Of a DNA stretch of 64,000 bases, positions 41,358-51,305 are shown piece after piece. The position numbers were made by a program, and so were the translations under genes. Every line of letters starts with the position of its first letter. Position 1 is the first letter of the stretch. The stretch is from Roseateles oligotrophus (GTDB taxonomy: Bacteria; Pseudomonadota; Gammaproteobacteria; Burkholderiales; Burkholderiaceae_C). The stretch is taken from contig NZ_JACHLP010000005.1 of the NCBI RefSeq assembly GCF_014204525.1, positions 342,326-406,325 on the forward strand. The letters are read 5' to 3'. The notes under the pieces are model-generated. The model was given only the letters and a program-made list of their open reading frames with translations. It was not told the DNA's origin and made no database searches.

Positions 41358-42569
41358 ATGTCGCAGCCATCCAGCCCCAGGGCGTCTTCGACTCTGACGA
41401 TGCACCCGCCCAGCCGCCCGGGCTGGTTCTTGTGGTGCAGCTTGAGCCTCTTGCTCGCGGCCTGCCAGAAGCAGGCGGCAGCGCCGGCCGCGGCGCCGCC
41501 GCCGGTGCCGGTCAAGGTGGTCGCCTCGCACGCCGAGACGGTGCCGGTCGTTAACGAGTTTGTTGGCCGGGTCGCGGCCTACCGTTCGGTGGAGGTCAGG
41601 GCCCGGGTCGAAGGCATTCTGGAGCAGCGCCATTTCGTCGAAGGTGCCGAGGTCAAGAAAGGCCAGCTGCTCTACACCATCGACGCCACGCCCTACCGTA
41701 TCGCCCTCAACGATGCCCAGGCCGATCTGGCCCGGGCCAAGGCCAATCTGGCCAGCGCCAGATCGCGCGAGTCCAGGCTCGCCCCCTTGGTGAAAGAGAA
41801 CGCCATCAGCCAGCAGGACTACGACGATGCACTGACGGCGGTCAAGCAAAATGAGGCCTTGCTGGCGGTCTCGCAAGCCAAGCTCGAACGCAGCCAGACC
41901 GATCTGGGTTACACCCGCGTGCAAGCCACCGAGAGTGGCAAGATCGGTGCCACCCTGGTACCCGAGGGCCGCTTGGTCGGCAAGGGCGAGGCCACCCACT
42001 TGAGCACCATCGACCGCCTGGACCCGATCTACGTCAGCTTCTCGGTCGCCGACCGAGACGCCCTGATCCTGCGCCGGGAGCTGAGCAGCGGCGCCGTCAA
42101 GGCGGGTGCGGGCGGCTCGCAGGCCCGCGTCTACCTGCCCGATGGCAGCGAGTTCGAGCGCAGCGGCAAGCTGGACTTCGCCGAGTCCCAGGTCAACCCC
42201 GGCACCGGCACCATCGCGCTGCGCGTCGTCATGCCCAATGCCGGTCAGAAGCTGCTGCCCGGCATGTATGTGCGGGTGGTCTATACCGCGGGCTCCCGGC
42301 CGAACACGGTGCTGATCCCGCAGAAAGCCGTCAGCAAGACACCGACCGGCCATGTGGCCTGGGTGCTGGGCAAGGACAACAAGGTGGAGCGGCGCGACCT
42401 GGTGGTGGGCGAGTGGTTCAAGAACGACTGGATCATCGAGCGCGGCCTGGGCAGCGGCGAGACCGTGGTGGTCGAGGGCCTGCAACGCCTGCAGCAGGGC
42501 ATGACGGTGGCACCCAGCCCCTGGCAGAGTGGCGCGGCGCAGGCGCCGGCCTCCGCCGCTTCACACTGA
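41358..42569 (+). CDS. RND efflux periplasmic adaptor (AcrA/MexA type)
   Basis: A 403-aa lipoprotein adaptor. The signal sequence ends in LLLAACQKQ (lipobox). It has a lipoyl segment (VVNEFVGRVAAYRSVEVRARVEGILEQRHFVEGAEVKKGQLLYTID), an alpha-hairpin (QADLARAKANLASARSRESRL to QAKLERSQTDLGYTRVQAT), the second lipoyl half (GKIGATLVPEGRLVGKGEATHLSTI) and the membrane-proximal domain. ATG 41358 is preferred, with ATG 41400 as alternative. It is the first gene of a complete three-gene RND operon, 15 bases ahead of the pump gene. No TetR-type regulator adjoins it. Confidence 0.94.
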   Translation: MSQPSSPRASSTLTMHPPSRPGWFLWCSLSLLLAACQKQAAAPAAAPPPVPVKVVASHAETVPVVNEFVGRVAAYRSVEVRARVEGILEQRHFVEGAEVKKGQLLYTIDATPYRIALNDAQADLARAKANLASARSRESRLAPLVKENAISQQDYDDALTAVKQNEALLAVSQAKLERSQTDLGYTRVQATESGKIGATLVPEGRLVGKGEATHLSTIDRLDPIYVSFSVADRDALILRRELSSGAVKAGAGGSQARVYLPDGSEFERSGKLDFAESQVNPGTGTIALRVVMPNAGQKLLPGMYVRVVYTAGSRPNTVLIPQKAVSKTPTGHVAWVLGKDNKVERRDLVVGEWFKNDWIIERGLGSGETVVVEGLQRLQQGMTVAPSPWQSGAAQAPASAASH

Positions 42570-42584
42570 GGCGAGGAGTTCAAG

Positions 42585-45500
42585 ATGGGATTCTTCGTCA
42601 AGCGCCCGGTCCTCGCGACCGTCATCGCCCTGCTCTTCGTCCTGATCGGCGTGCTGGCCAGCTCCAAGCTGGCGGTGGAGCAGTACCCCAGTGTCGCCCC
42701 GCCCCAGGTGCAGATCACCGCCGTCTACCCCGGTGCCAGCCCCGAAACGCTGGAGACCACCGTGGCCGCGCCGCTGGAGCGCGAGATGAATGGCATTGCC
42801 GGCCTGCTCTATATGCAGTCCACCAGCTCGGCCAGCGGCCTGATGCAGTTGCAGGTCTATTTCGAACCAGGCACCGATCTGGACCTGGCCGCCGTCGAGG
42901 TGAACAACCGCAGCAAGCGGGTCGAGTCCCTGCTGCCGCAAGAGGTTTTGCGCAACGGCCTGCGGGTGGACAAGACCAATCCGCAGATCCTGCAGGTGCT
43001 GGTGATGCGCTCGGACGACCCGCGTTTCGACCGCACCTATATCGCCAATCTGGCCAATAGCCAGGTCATCAACGAGCTCAAGCGCCTGCCCGGCGCCGGC
43101 GATGTAACCCTGTTCGCCGCCCCCTATGCCATGCGCTTGTGGCTGGATCCCGACCGCCTGGCCAAGTACCGGTTGACGGTCACCGATGTGGCCAATGCGG
43201 TGCGTGAGCAGAACCAGAATTTCGCGGTCGGCGAGATCGGCCAGGCGCCGGCCGACCGGGGCCAGACCCTGACCTTTCCGGTGCAGACCGGCGGCGGCCT
43301 GACCGAGGTGGAGGAGTTCCGCAACATCGTCATCCGCGCCCTGGCCGATGGCTCGGTGCTGCGGGTGCGCGATGTGGCGCGGGTGGAGCTGGGGGCGGAC
43401 GACTACCAGTTCGAATCCCGCCTCAATGGCAAGGACGCCGTGGCCCTGGGCGTCTATCTGCGGCCGGGCGCCAACGCCCTGGTGCTGGCCGATGCGCTCA
43501 AAAAACGCATGAATGAGCTGACGGCCGCCTTCCCGCGCGAGATCAAATGGTCGGTCACCTATGACACGACCAAATTCGTCCACGCCTCGGTGGAACTGGT
43601 CAAGCACACCTTCATCGAAGCCTTTGTGCTGGTGCTGATCGTGGTCTACCTCTTTCTGGGCAGCATGCGGGCCACCCTGATCCCGCTGCTGGCCATACCG
43701 GTGTCCATCATCGGCACCATGGCCGGCCTGCTGCTGGCGGGCTTTTCGATCAATATGCTGACGCTGTTCGGCCTGGTGCTGGCAATAGGCATCGTGGTGG
43801 ACGACGCCATCGTGGTGGTGGAGGCGGTCGAGAAAATCATGCACGAGGAGCATCTGGACGCCACCTCGGCCGCCATCAAGGCCATGCAGGGCATAGGCGG
43901 CGCCATCGTCGGCGTGACGGCGGTGATCTGCGCCGTCTTCGTGCCCATCGCCTTTCTGGGCGGCGTCACCGGCACGCTGTACAAGCAGTTCGCCATCACC
44001 ATCACCTTCGCCACCCTGCTCTCGGCCATCACCGCCCTGACGCTGACGCCGGCCCTGTGCGCCCTCATCCTCAAGCCGGGCATGCAGAAGATCCGCCCCA
44101 TCCAGGCCTTTGACCGCTGGTTCGAAAAAGTGGTGGGGGGTTATGTGGGCGGCGTCAAACTGCTGCTGGGCCGCAAGATCGTGGCGGCCCTGGCCTACGC
44201 CCTGCTGATCGCGGGCATGGCATTTTTGTTCAAGATCATCCCCGGCGGCTTTGTGCCGGAGGAGGACAAGGGCACCATCTATGTGGTGGTGGACCTGCCG
44301 GCCGGCGCCTCGGCCGAACGCACCCGCGAGGCGCTCAAAAAAGCCGAGGCGATTCTGGCCAAGGAAGACACGGTGCAAGACGCCACCGCCATCCTGGGCT
44401 TCTCCATCTTCTACCGCTATGCCAACCAGGCCTTCATCTTCGCCACCCTCAAGCCCTGGGACGAACGCGCAACGCCCGAGACCCATGTCTTTGGCGTGCT
44501 CAAGCGGCTCAACCAGCAACTCGCCAGCATCGGTGAGGCCCGGGTGTTTGCCCTGAACGAGCCGCCCATCTCGGGCATGGGGGCCACCGCGGGCTTTGAT
44601 TACCGCCTGCTGTCCCTGGACGGCGACCGTGCCACGCTGGCGACAGCGGCGCGCGCCGTCATCGGCGAGGCCGCCAAAGACCCGGTGCTGCAAGGTGTGC
44701 GCAGCGTGGCCGCACCCGAGGTGCAGACCCTCTTCCTCGATGTGGATCGCAACAAGGCCAAGTCCCTGGGCGTGCCGCTGCAGGAGCTGTATGCCACCGT
44801 GGGCAGCTTGCTGGGCTCCAGCTTCGTCAATCAGTTCACCGCCTTCGGCACCAATCTCAAGGTCAAGATGCAGGCCGAGCAAAGCTACCGTTCCGACCCG
44901 GCCGCCCTGCAGCGCTTTCAGATCCGCAATGCCCAGAACGAGCTGGTGCCACTGGCCGCCCTGGTACGCAGCGAATGGCGTTCCGCCCCGATCGCGCTGA
45001 CCCGCTACAACGGCTACCCCTCCATCCAGCTCAACGGCGCCGCGGCCGCCGGCCGCAGCTCGGGCGAGGCCCTGGACGCGATGGAAGCCATCTCGGCCCA
45101 GCACCTGCCTCAGGGCACCTCATTTGAATGGTCGGGCCAGTCGCTGCAAGAACGGGTGGGCGGCTCGCAGGCGGGGGGCATCTTCCTGCTGTCCCTGGTC
45201 TTTGTCTTCCTCTTCCTGGCCGCTTTGTACGAGAGCTGGTCCCTGCCCGTGGCCGTGTTCCTGATCGTGCCCATCGCCATCCTGGGCGCCTTGATTGCGC
45301 TCCTGCTGCGCGGCTCGCCCAACGATGTGTTCTTCCAGGTCAGCCTGATCACCCTGGTGGGCCTGGCGGGCAAGAACGGCATCCTGATCGTGGAGTTTGC
45401 CAAGCAGCAGTACGAGGCCGGCATGGGGGTGCTGGAGGCGGCGATCGAGGCCGGCCGTCAGCGCCTGCGGCCCATCGTGATGACCTCGCTGGCCTTCATC

Positions 45501-45719
45501 CTGGGCGTGATGCCCTTGGTCAAGGCCTCGGGGGCAGGTGCGGCCACCCAGCATTCGGTGGGCACCGGCATCCTGGGCGGCATGCTGGCCGCCACCTTGA
45601 TCGGCGTCTTCTTCACCCCGCTGTTCTATGTGCTGATGATGAGTTTGTTCAGCAAAAAGAAGAAGGACAAGCCCGCGCCGCCAGCAGCGCCCTCGGCAAA
45701 CCAGGAGGTGCAGCCATGA
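42585..45719 (+). CDS. RND multidrug efflux permease (AcrB/MexB, HAE1 family)
   Basis: A 1044-aa proton-driven inner-membrane pump. It starts MGFFVKRPVLATVIALLFVLIGVLA. HAE1 marks include QYPSVAPPQVQITAVYPGASPETLETTVAAPLE, and the transmembrane helix 4 proton-relay segment LTLFGLVLAIGIVVDDAIVVVEAVEKIM carries the two Asp residues. Twelve helices in two repeats and two large periplasmic loops are present, and the late SLITLVGLAGKNGILIVEFA segment carries the Lys. The start has GCGAGGAG upstream. The stop overlaps the OMF start as ATGA. Confidence 0.96.
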   Translation: MGFFVKRPVLATVIALLFVLIGVLASSKLAVEQYPSVAPPQVQITAVYPGASPETLETTVAAPLEREMNGIAGLLYMQSTSSASGLMQLQVYFEPGTDLDLAAVEVNNRSKRVESLLPQEVLRNGLRVDKTNPQILQVLVMRSDDPRFDRTYIANLANSQVINELKRLPGAGDVTLFAAPYAMRLWLDPDRLAKYRLTVTDVANAVREQNQNFAVGEIGQAPADRGQTLTFPVQTGGGLTEVEEFRNIVIRALADGSVLRVRDVARVELGADDYQFESRLNGKDAVALGVYLRPGANALVLADALKKRMNELTAAFPREIKWSVTYDTTKFVHASVELVKHTFIEAFVLVLIVVYLFLGSMRATLIPLLAIPVSIIGTMAGLLLAGFSINMLTLFGLVLAIGIVVDDAIVVVEAVEKIMHEEHLDATSAAIKAMQGIGGAIVGVTAVICAVFVPIAFLGGVTGTLYKQFAITITFATLLSAITALTLTPALCALILKPGMQKIRPIQAFDRWFEKVVGGYVGGVKLLLGRKIVAALAYALLIAGMAFLFKIIPGGFVPEEDKGTIYVVVDLPAGASAERTREALKKAEAILAKEDTVQDATAILGFSIFYRYANQAFIFATLKPWDERATPETHVFGVLKRLNQQLASIGEARVFALNEPPISGMGATAGFDYRLLSLDGDRATLATAARAVIGEAAKDPVLQGVRSVAAPEVQTLFLDVDRNKAKSLGVPLQELYATVGSLLGSSFVNQFTAFGTNLKVKMQAEQSYRSDPAALQRFQIRNAQNELVPLAALVRSEWRSAPIALTRYNGYPSIQLNGAAAAGRSSGEALDAMEAISAQHLPQGTSFEWSGQSLQERVGGSQAGGIFLLSLVFVFLFLAALYESWSLPVAVFLIVPIAILGALIALLLRGSPNDVFFQVSLITLVGLAGKNGILIVEFAKQQYEAGMGVLEAAIEAGRQRLRPIVMTSLAFILGVMPLVKASGAGAATQHSVGTGILGGMLAATLIGVFFTPLFYVLMMSLFSKKKKDKPAPPAAPSANQEVQP

Positions 45720-47125
45720 TGCCCGCCCGCCTCAGTCTGCTGGCCGCCGCCCTGCTGCTGGCCGCCTGCGCAGGACCGCAGCCGGCCACGCTGCAGGAAG
45801 CGGCCGAACTGCCCGCCCTGCCCTCGCATTGGCTGGCGCCGGCGCGCACCGATGGCAATCTGGCCGAGCAGCGCCACGCCGATCTGTTCAAGGATGCCGA
45901 GCTGGAGCAACTGATCCAGGAAGGCTTGCGCAATAACCGCGAGCTGCGCACGGCGGCCCGGCGCGTCCAGCTGGCGCAGGCTCAGCTAGGCCTGCAGGAC
46001 TCGGCCCGCTGGCCGCATCTGGGCCTGGGCGCGGGCGGCACGCGGCAAAGAGCGCCTTCGGGCCTGAGCGCCAGCGAGAACACCACGTCCACGGTCTACA
46101 ACACCGGCCTGGCCCTGCCGGCCTGGGAGATCGATCTGTGGGGGCGCCTGGGCGATCTGTCCGCGGCCGCCCAGCTCAGCGTGGAGGCCAGCGCGGCCCT
46201 GCGGCAATTCGTGCAGGTGGGCTTGATCAGCCGCATCACGGCCGGCTGGTTGACGCTGCTGGAGATCGACCAATCGCTGGCCATCTCGACCCGCACCGAA
46301 CAGTCCCGCGCCGACTCCCTGCGCATCATGAATCTACGCTTCAAGGCGGGTGTGGTGTCCATGGTCGATGTCAGCCAGGCCGAGACCTCGCTGGCCCAGG
46401 CCCAGGCTGCCAAGGCCCAGCTGCTGCAGCGCCGTGGCTTGCAGGAGAACGCCTTGTCGCTGCTGGTGGGCCGCAACCCGGGCCCGATACGCCCCAGCCG
46501 CGGCCTGGCCTCCTTCACCTTGCCCGAGGCGCTGCCGGCCGGCCTGCCCAGCGACTTGCTGCTGCGCCGCCCCGATGTGCGCGCCGCCGAGATGAGCGTG
46601 GCGGCCAGCCGGGCCAGCGTCAGCGCGGCTCGCAAGGCCTATCTGCCCAGCATCTCGCTGAGCGGCTTTCTGGGCTTTGTCAGCCCGCAGCTGAGCGCCT
46701 TGCTGCAGAGCGAGCGCTCGGCCTACACCGTCTCACCCAGCCTGAGCCTGCCCCTGTTCACCGGCGGCGCCCTGCAAAGCGGGCTGGCGGTCGCCGAGGC
46801 CCAGCAAGGCCTGGCCCTGGAAGACTATGCCCGCACCGCCCAGACGGCGCTGCGTGAGGTGGAAGACGCCTTGCTCAGCTTCCAGCAACTGCGCCAGCAA
46901 GGCCTGGCCATGGAGCGCATCGTCGCCGCCAGCCGTGAGCGTCTGCGCCTGGTGGAGCTGCGCTACAAAAACGGCATCTCCAGCTACTTTGAGGTGCTGG
47001 ACTCGCAACGCCAGCTCTTCGACGCCGAGCTGCAGCAAGCCCAGCTCAGCAGCGGCACCTATGCCAGCGTGATCGAGCTCTACCGCGCCCTGGGCGGCGG
47101 TTGGGAGGCCGCGCCCAAGTCCTGA
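45716..47125 (+). CDS. RND outer-membrane factor (NodT/OprM type lipoprotein)
   Basis: A 469-aa TolC-like channel completing the RND pump. A signal sequence with lipobox (SLLAAALLLAACAG) is followed by two OEP repeats. The conserved PAWEIDLWGRLGDLSAAAQ and LLLRRPDVRAAEMSVAASRASVSAARKAYLPSISLSGFLG are typical of OprM/NodT. The C-terminal part ends RLVELRYKNGISSYFEVLDSQRQLFDAEL. It starts inside the stop of the permease gene. This is the second complete OMF in the window; the other (33293-34771) serves the MFS pump. Confidence 0.94.
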   Translation: MMPARLSLLAAALLLAACAGPQPATLQEAAELPALPSHWLAPARTDGNLAEQRHADLFKDAELEQLIQEGLRNNRELRTAARRVQLAQAQLGLQDSARWPHLGLGAGGTRQRAPSGLSASENTTSTVYNTGLALPAWEIDLWGRLGDLSAAAQLSVEASAALRQFVQVGLISRITAGWLTLLEIDQSLAISTRTEQSRADSLRIMNLRFKAGVVSMVDVSQAETSLAQAQAAKAQLLQRRGLQENALSLLVGRNPGPIRPSRGLASFTLPEALPAGLPSDLLLRRPDVRAAEMSVAASRASVSAARKAYLPSISLSGFLGFVSPQLSALLQSERSAYTVSPSLSLPLFTGGALQSGLAVAEAQQGLALEDYARTAQTALREVEDALLSFQQLRQQGLAMERIVAASRERLRLVELRYKNGISSYFEVLDSQRQLFDAELQQAQLSSGTYASVIELYRALGGGWEAAPKS

Positions 47126-47127
47126 AT

Positions 47128-47538
47128 CTAATCCCGGTCCAGGTCCGGGCCCACCAGCTTCCACTGGCCGGCCGGTTTCTCGCAGAATTTGTAGTCCGCC
47201 TGGTCCATGCGCTTGCCGAACTCGTTACGGATGCGCAGCTTGCGGCAGGCCAGGCCGGCGGCCTCGTAGCGCGCCAGAGCCGTGACCTGGCCGGCGGCGC
47301 GGGTTTTTTCATTGCTCCAGCTGATGACGGCACCGTCTTGCTCGGCGGCCAAGGCCTGGTCGACGGCTTTTTTCAGCAAGGCGTTGTCGGCCGCGTTGAA
47401 GCGGGTCACCACGGTGTTCTTCAGGATCGCCATCTCACCGGCGGCCAGGGCGGAGCCCGCAGCCAGGCTCAGGAACAAGGCCATGAGCTGAAACAAGGGC
47501 AGGCGCAGGGCCGCAGGGAGGATTTGCGTTTTATTCAT
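47128..47538 (-). CDS. Exported surface-antigen-like small protein
   Basis: A 136-aa protein with a signal peptide (PLFQLMALFLSLAAGSALA). The mature part, ISWSNEKTRAAGQVTALARYEAAGLACRKLRI and KFCEKPAGQWKL, is like the C-terminal domain of the 17-kDa surface antigen/RT0821 family, in which a Cys pair closes the fold. Function is unknown. It is convergent with the RND operon with only two bases between stops. Confidence 0.72.
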   Translation of the reverse strand: MNKTQILPAALRLPLFQLMALFLSLAAGSALAAGEMAILKNTVVTRFNAADNALLKKAVDQALAAEQDGAVISWSNEKTRAAGQVTALARYEAAGLACRKLRIRNEFGKRMDQADYKFCEKPAGQWKLVGPDLDRD

Positions 47539-47606
47539 GAGGTGTTTGAGAAAAAACAGTTAGGGGCAAAGACACGAACCGGCATGGCATTAAACCAAGA
47601 CTTCGC

Positions 47607-48506
47607 TCAGGGCTGCCAGGCGTCATAGGGCAGGTGGACCTTTCTGTACAGGGCCTGCAGCCGGCCGCTGCGTTGCAAGTTCTCGACGGCGGCCGAGATG
47701 ATCTTGTCGACGAAATCGCCGCGTGGCCCGCGTGGCAGCATCATGACGTCTTCGTAGTCGGTATACAGCTCCCGCCGTATGCTCTTCAGACCCAGCCGGC
47801 GCAACTCCAGGTCGGCCTCTTCCTGCGCCCAAAGCAAGGCATCGAGTCGCCCGGCATCCACCTTGCGAAGCGCGCTTTCGAAATTGGTGAAATGCTGCAC
47901 CGGGAAATCCCAGGCCAGCCTGGGTGCCTCGATGCGGTACTTGAAGTCCCCGGATTTATGCTCTCTTTGCGCCTGCTCCAGCATCGCTTTGGTCAGCGGC
48001 CGCGCCTTATTGCTGTACAGCACAAAATTGACGCGGCCAAATGCGGCGGTGGTCAGGCGGTAAGGCAAGGCCGCATCCTTGGCCGGATTCATCCGCAGCG
48101 TTGGGAAGCCCAGGTCCACGATGCCGCGCGTGACGTTGTCGGTGACTCTTGCCACTGGCGCCACGCTGATGCTGAACTTGCCCCCTTTGTAGACGCTGGC
48201 GACGGCCTTGATCAAGTCGATGAAAGTGCCCTCATCGGCCGAATTCACCAAGCCGGGCAGCAGCATGGCGTTGACCGAAATATCGGGCGCATCGACCGCC
48301 ACCGGCCCCACCGCGGCGGCGGTCCGCGGTGTGGAGGCGGCGCTGGCTGCAAGCTCCGCAGCCCCCTGCCCCTCGTCCTTGGCCGAGGGTGGCGACTCCG
48401 GGGAGCAGGCTTCAAGCCCTAGCCCAAGGGCCAGGGCGGTGAGCAGAAGTTCTCGCCGCTGCTGAACCGGCTCTTGCGAGCCGGCTGGCAAAGCTGTCCT
48501 GGACAT
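47607..48506 (-). CDS. Periplasmic solute-binding (SBP_bac_3-like) lipoprotein
   Basis: A 299-aa binding protein. An RR-containing signal (QQRRELLLTALALGLGLEACSP) ends in a lipobox-like Cys. The mature part resembles family 3 amino-acid-binding proteins: DEGTFIDLIKAVASVYKGGKFSISVAPVARVTDNVTRGIVDLGFP, a hinge, then FESALRKVDAGRLDALLWAQEEADLELRR and LYRKVH. There is no permease beside it. The histidine kinase gene 89 bases upstream on the same strand suggests the two sense one signal together, the binding protein acting as a periplasmic receptor. This functional link is inferred from position. Confidence 0.78.
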   Translation of the reverse strand: MSRTALPAGSQEPVQQRRELLLTALALGLGLEACSPESPPSAKDEGQGAAELAASAASTPRTAAAVGPVAVDAPDISVNAMLLPGLVNSADEGTFIDLIKAVASVYKGGKFSISVAPVARVTDNVTRGIVDLGFPTLRMNPAKDAALPYRLTTAAFGRVNFVLYSNKARPLTKAMLEQAQREHKSGDFKYRIEAPRLAWDFPVQHFTNFESALRKVDAGRLDALLWAQEEADLELRRLGLKSIRRELYTDYEDVMMLPRGPRGDFVDKIISAAVENLQRSGRLQALYRKVHLPYDAWQP

Positions 48507-48595
48507 ATCGGCTTCCTTTCACGGTTTGGCGTCACGCCGGAGTTCGGGGCTGCAAGCCCATCATGGCCTTGCCAGCACCGCCATGCTGGGCTTTG

Positions 48596-50233
48596 TCAGC
48601 CGCTCTTGCTCAGCTGAATCGTAAATTTCACGCCCTCGCCCATTGCGGTCACGAGCCGGATTTGGCCGTGCAGCTTCTGCACAACCAGGTTGTAGACGAT
48701 GTGCATGCCCAGCCCGCTTCCGCCGGCTTGACGATTGGTGGTGAAGAAGGGGTCATAGATTTTTTTTGCCGTCTCTTCCGACATGCCCTGGCCATTGTCT
48801 TGATACACCAGCGTCAGTTCCTGCGCCGTCTCGCAAACCGAGATTTCAATGCGGGGATCGGCCTGCTCTGGCGTCAGACCATGGTTGATTGAATTGCTGA
48901 TGAGGTTGGAGAGGATTTGCGACCATGCGCCCGCATAGCTCCGCACCGTGAGCGAGGCCTCGCAATCTATCGCTACGCTGACGCGTGCGCGCTTCAGCAG
49001 TTGTTGATGGGTCAGCAGCACATCCTCGATGTACTCGCGTGGCTCAAACTCCCGAATTTCGTCATTGACCTGGTCGACGGCCAGCAGCTTGAAGCTGCCG
49101 ACCAGGGCCGCCGCCTTTTCCAGGCTGGCACAGATGGTGCGGGCCAGCTCCTTGGCGTCTTGCAGAAAGCTGGCCAAGTCGGTTTCGCTCAGCTGACCGG
49201 CGTTCAGCTGCTCCTCCAGCTGTTCCACCATGTATTTGAAATGAGACGAACCCGTCAGGCTCAGGCCCACCGGGGTATTGATTTCGTGGGCAACGCCAGC
49301 CACAAGCGCACCCAAGGCGGCCATCTTCCCCGCCTCCACCAGGCTTTGCTGAGCCAGTTGCAGCTTGTCCAGCGATTCGGCCAGGCTGCTGTTGACATGC
49401 TGAAGATCCAGCTCTTTTTGCCGGCGCAAACTCACCTCGGAGCGCAGATCCTCCTGCTGTCTGGCCAATTCCACATTCGCACTTTGCAGCTTGGCGGTGC
49501 GGTCGGCCACCTGTGCCTCCAGCCCCTTGTTCAGCTGGTCCAAAGCCCCCACCGTGTTGCCGACCTCGGTCAGCAAGCCGTTGATTGCGATGCTGATGAC
49601 GTCCAACTCGTCGGGCGTGCCCGGCTTGACGGGCAGGGCTTGCAGCCGGGCATCCTTGGGGTCGATCTCACTGGCCAGGCGGGCGATGGTGAACAAGGGG
49701 CGAGACAGGATGCGGCTGAAAAACAGCCGCACCAGAAAAATCAAGATAAGGGTCTTCAGGGCCGCCGCCAGCAAGGCCGTCGCAATCCAGGGCCGCAAGC
49801 GGCTCAGAATCACCCCCCCGTTCGACTGGATCTCCAGACGGCCGAGCAAGACCTCGGTGCTGCGGCTGTCCCGATACCGTATCGCCCCCAGGCTTCTGAA
49901 GATTCGCGAGGAGCCCAGCCCGGCCGTTTTTTCCTTGTCCTTGGCCGCCGCATCGCGAAACACATCGCCATTGGGCAAGGAAATGATGACCCGGCTGACG
50001 CTGGGCATCTGCAACAAGCCGGCCACGGTGGCATCCACCTCCTGGGGGTCCATATGCCACATGCCATGGCTGATATTGCCGTGAAAGATGTTCTGAAACA
50101 TCCCCAGCTCCTCGGCAATGCCGGCCCTTCCATGATTGAACTGCAGGGCGATCTCAAAACCGAAGATGGCGAAGGTGGACAGCAGATAGATCGACATCAC
50201 CCGTCGCAGCAAACTGTTAGAGATGGATTTCAT
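48596..50233 (-). CDS. Membrane sensor histidine kinase
   Basis: A 545-aa kinase. Two membrane segments (VMSIYLLSTFAIFGFEIAL and ATALLAAALKTLILIFLVRLFF) enclose a periplasmic sensor of about 110 residues. A HAMP-like part and a long coiled coil (QLNKGLEAQVADRTAKLQSANVELARQQEDL) lead to the kinase core. The phosphoacceptor His lies in GALVAGVAHEINTPVG, the N box in WSQILSNLISNSINHG, and the G boxes in VYQDNGQGMSE and AGGSGLGMHIVYNLV. No response regulator is adjacent, so the partner is elsewhere. The solute-binding gene lies downstream on the same strand. Confidence 0.9.
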   Translation of the reverse strand: MKSISNSLLRRVMSIYLLSTFAIFGFEIALQFNHGRAGIAEELGMFQNIFHGNISHGMWHMDPQEVDATVAGLLQMPSVSRVIISLPNGDVFRDAAAKDKEKTAGLGSSRIFRSLGAIRYRDSRSTEVLLGRLEIQSNGGVILSRLRPWIATALLAAALKTLILIFLVRLFFSRILSRPLFTIARLASEIDPKDARLQALPVKPGTPDELDVISIAINGLLTEVGNTVGALDQLNKGLEAQVADRTAKLQSANVELARQQEDLRSEVSLRRQKELDLQHVNSSLAESLDKLQLAQQSLVEAGKMAALGALVAGVAHEINTPVGLSLTGSSHFKYMVEQLEEQLNAGQLSETDLASFLQDAKELARTICASLEKAAALVGSFKLLAVDQVNDEIREFEPREYIEDVLLTHQQLLKRARVSVAIDCEASLTVRSYAGAWSQILSNLISNSINHGLTPEQADPRIEISVCETAQELTLVYQDNGQGMSEETAKKIYDPFFTTNRQAGGSGLGMHIVYNLVVQKLHGQIRLVTAMGEGVKFTIQLSKSG

Positions 50234-50471
50234 CGTTCCAGAGTCGCTTCATGGCTCGCATATGGAGGGGAAAGTGACAAACAGCCGGGCGCTTCCTACG
50301 AGCGATTCAGTTAGCCTTTCGCCCGGTCTCTCGCAAACTTGAGCGGAAAAGCACCAGGAGCGCCACGCCCGATCGTACGTTCTCCGCGCCCCGGCGTGGC
50401 CAACAAAGCTGCCGGCGCGCGAGGGCATCTACAGATCGGCCCCGCTGAAGTTCGCAACTAAAATCCCCGCC

Positions 50472-51305
50472 ATGAGCAGCCCCCTCCTCCCGCCCCATCC
50501 GCGCCCTGTGCGCAGCCAGTTCGAAGACCTGATGCGCCATGTGCACAGCCACGGCGTCGCCAAGACCGACCGCACCGGCACCGGCACCCGCTCGGTGTTT
50601 GGCCACCAGATGCGCTTCGACCTGAACGAAGGCTTTCCCCTGGTGACCACCAAGAAGGTGCACCTCAAGTCCATCATCCTGGAACTGCTGTGGTTTTTGC
50701 GCGGCGACAGCAATGTGGCCTGGCTGCAAGAGCGCGGCTGCACGATCTGGGACGAATGGGCGCGCGCGGACGGCAGCCTCGGCCCCGTCTACGGCGTGCA
50801 ATGGCGCTCCTGGCCCAAGGCCGACGGCGGCCATGTGGACCAGATCGCCGAGGTGGTGAAACAACTCAAACATAACCCAGACTCACGCCGCATCATCGTC
50901 AGCGCCTGGAATGTGGCCGAGCTGGACCAGATGGCCTTGATGCCCTGCCATGCCTTCTTCCAGTTCTATGTGGCCGAGGGCCGGCTGTCCTGCCAGCTCT
51001 ACCAGCGCAGCGCCGACATCTTTCTCGGCGTGCCCTTCAATATCGCCAGCTATGCCTTGCTGACCCAGATGCTGGCCCAGCAATGCGGGCTGGCCCTGGG
51101 CGACTTCATCTGGACCGGCGGCGACTGCCACCTCTACAGCAATCACACCGAGCAGGTCAAAACCCAGCTGGCCCGCCAGCCTTTTGCCTACCCGACGATG
51201 CATATCAAGCGCAGGCCGCCCTCCATCTTCGACTACGAGTACGAGGATTTCGAGCTGCAAGACTATCAACACCACCCCGCCATCAAGGCGCCGGTGGCCG
51301 TATGA
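50472..51305 (+). CDS. thyA: Thymidylate synthase ThyA
   Basis: ThyA converts dUMP to dTMP using methylene-tetrahydrofolate. The protein is 277 aa. It has [49 protein letters not shown], the catalytic Cys in [13 protein letters not shown], and [21 protein letters not shown] with the dUMP-binding Arg-Ser. The C-terminus ends IKAPVAV, as in active enzymes. The ATG overlaps nothing upstream; a 238-base gap precedes it. The stop overlaps the folA ATG (ATGA), so the enzyme that makes dihydrofolate and the one that recycles it are coupled. Confidence 0.97.
   Translation: MSSPLLPPHPRPVRSQFEDLMRHVHSHGVAKTDRTGTGTRSVFGHQMRFDLNEGFPLVTTKKVHLKSIILELLWFLRGDSNVAWLQERGCTIWDEWARADGSLGPVYGVQWRSWPKADGGHVDQIAEVVKQLKHNPDSRRIIVSAWNVAELDQMALMPCHAFFQFYVAEGRLSCQLYQRSADIFLGVPFNIASYALLTQMLAQQCGLALGDFIWTGGDCHLYSNHTEQVKTQLARQPFAYPTMHIKRRPPSIFDYEYEDFELQDYQHHPAIKAPVAV

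Noticed and set aside
42561-45104. An 847-codon open frame on the minus strand opposite the RND permease
   Set aside because: Composition is the usual antisense shadow of a GC-rich gene and no domain is recognisable; the RND gene is certain.
50234-50471. A gene in the gap upstream of thyA
   Set aside because: Frames here are short, overlap known genes or lack start signals; the region probably holds only promoters.
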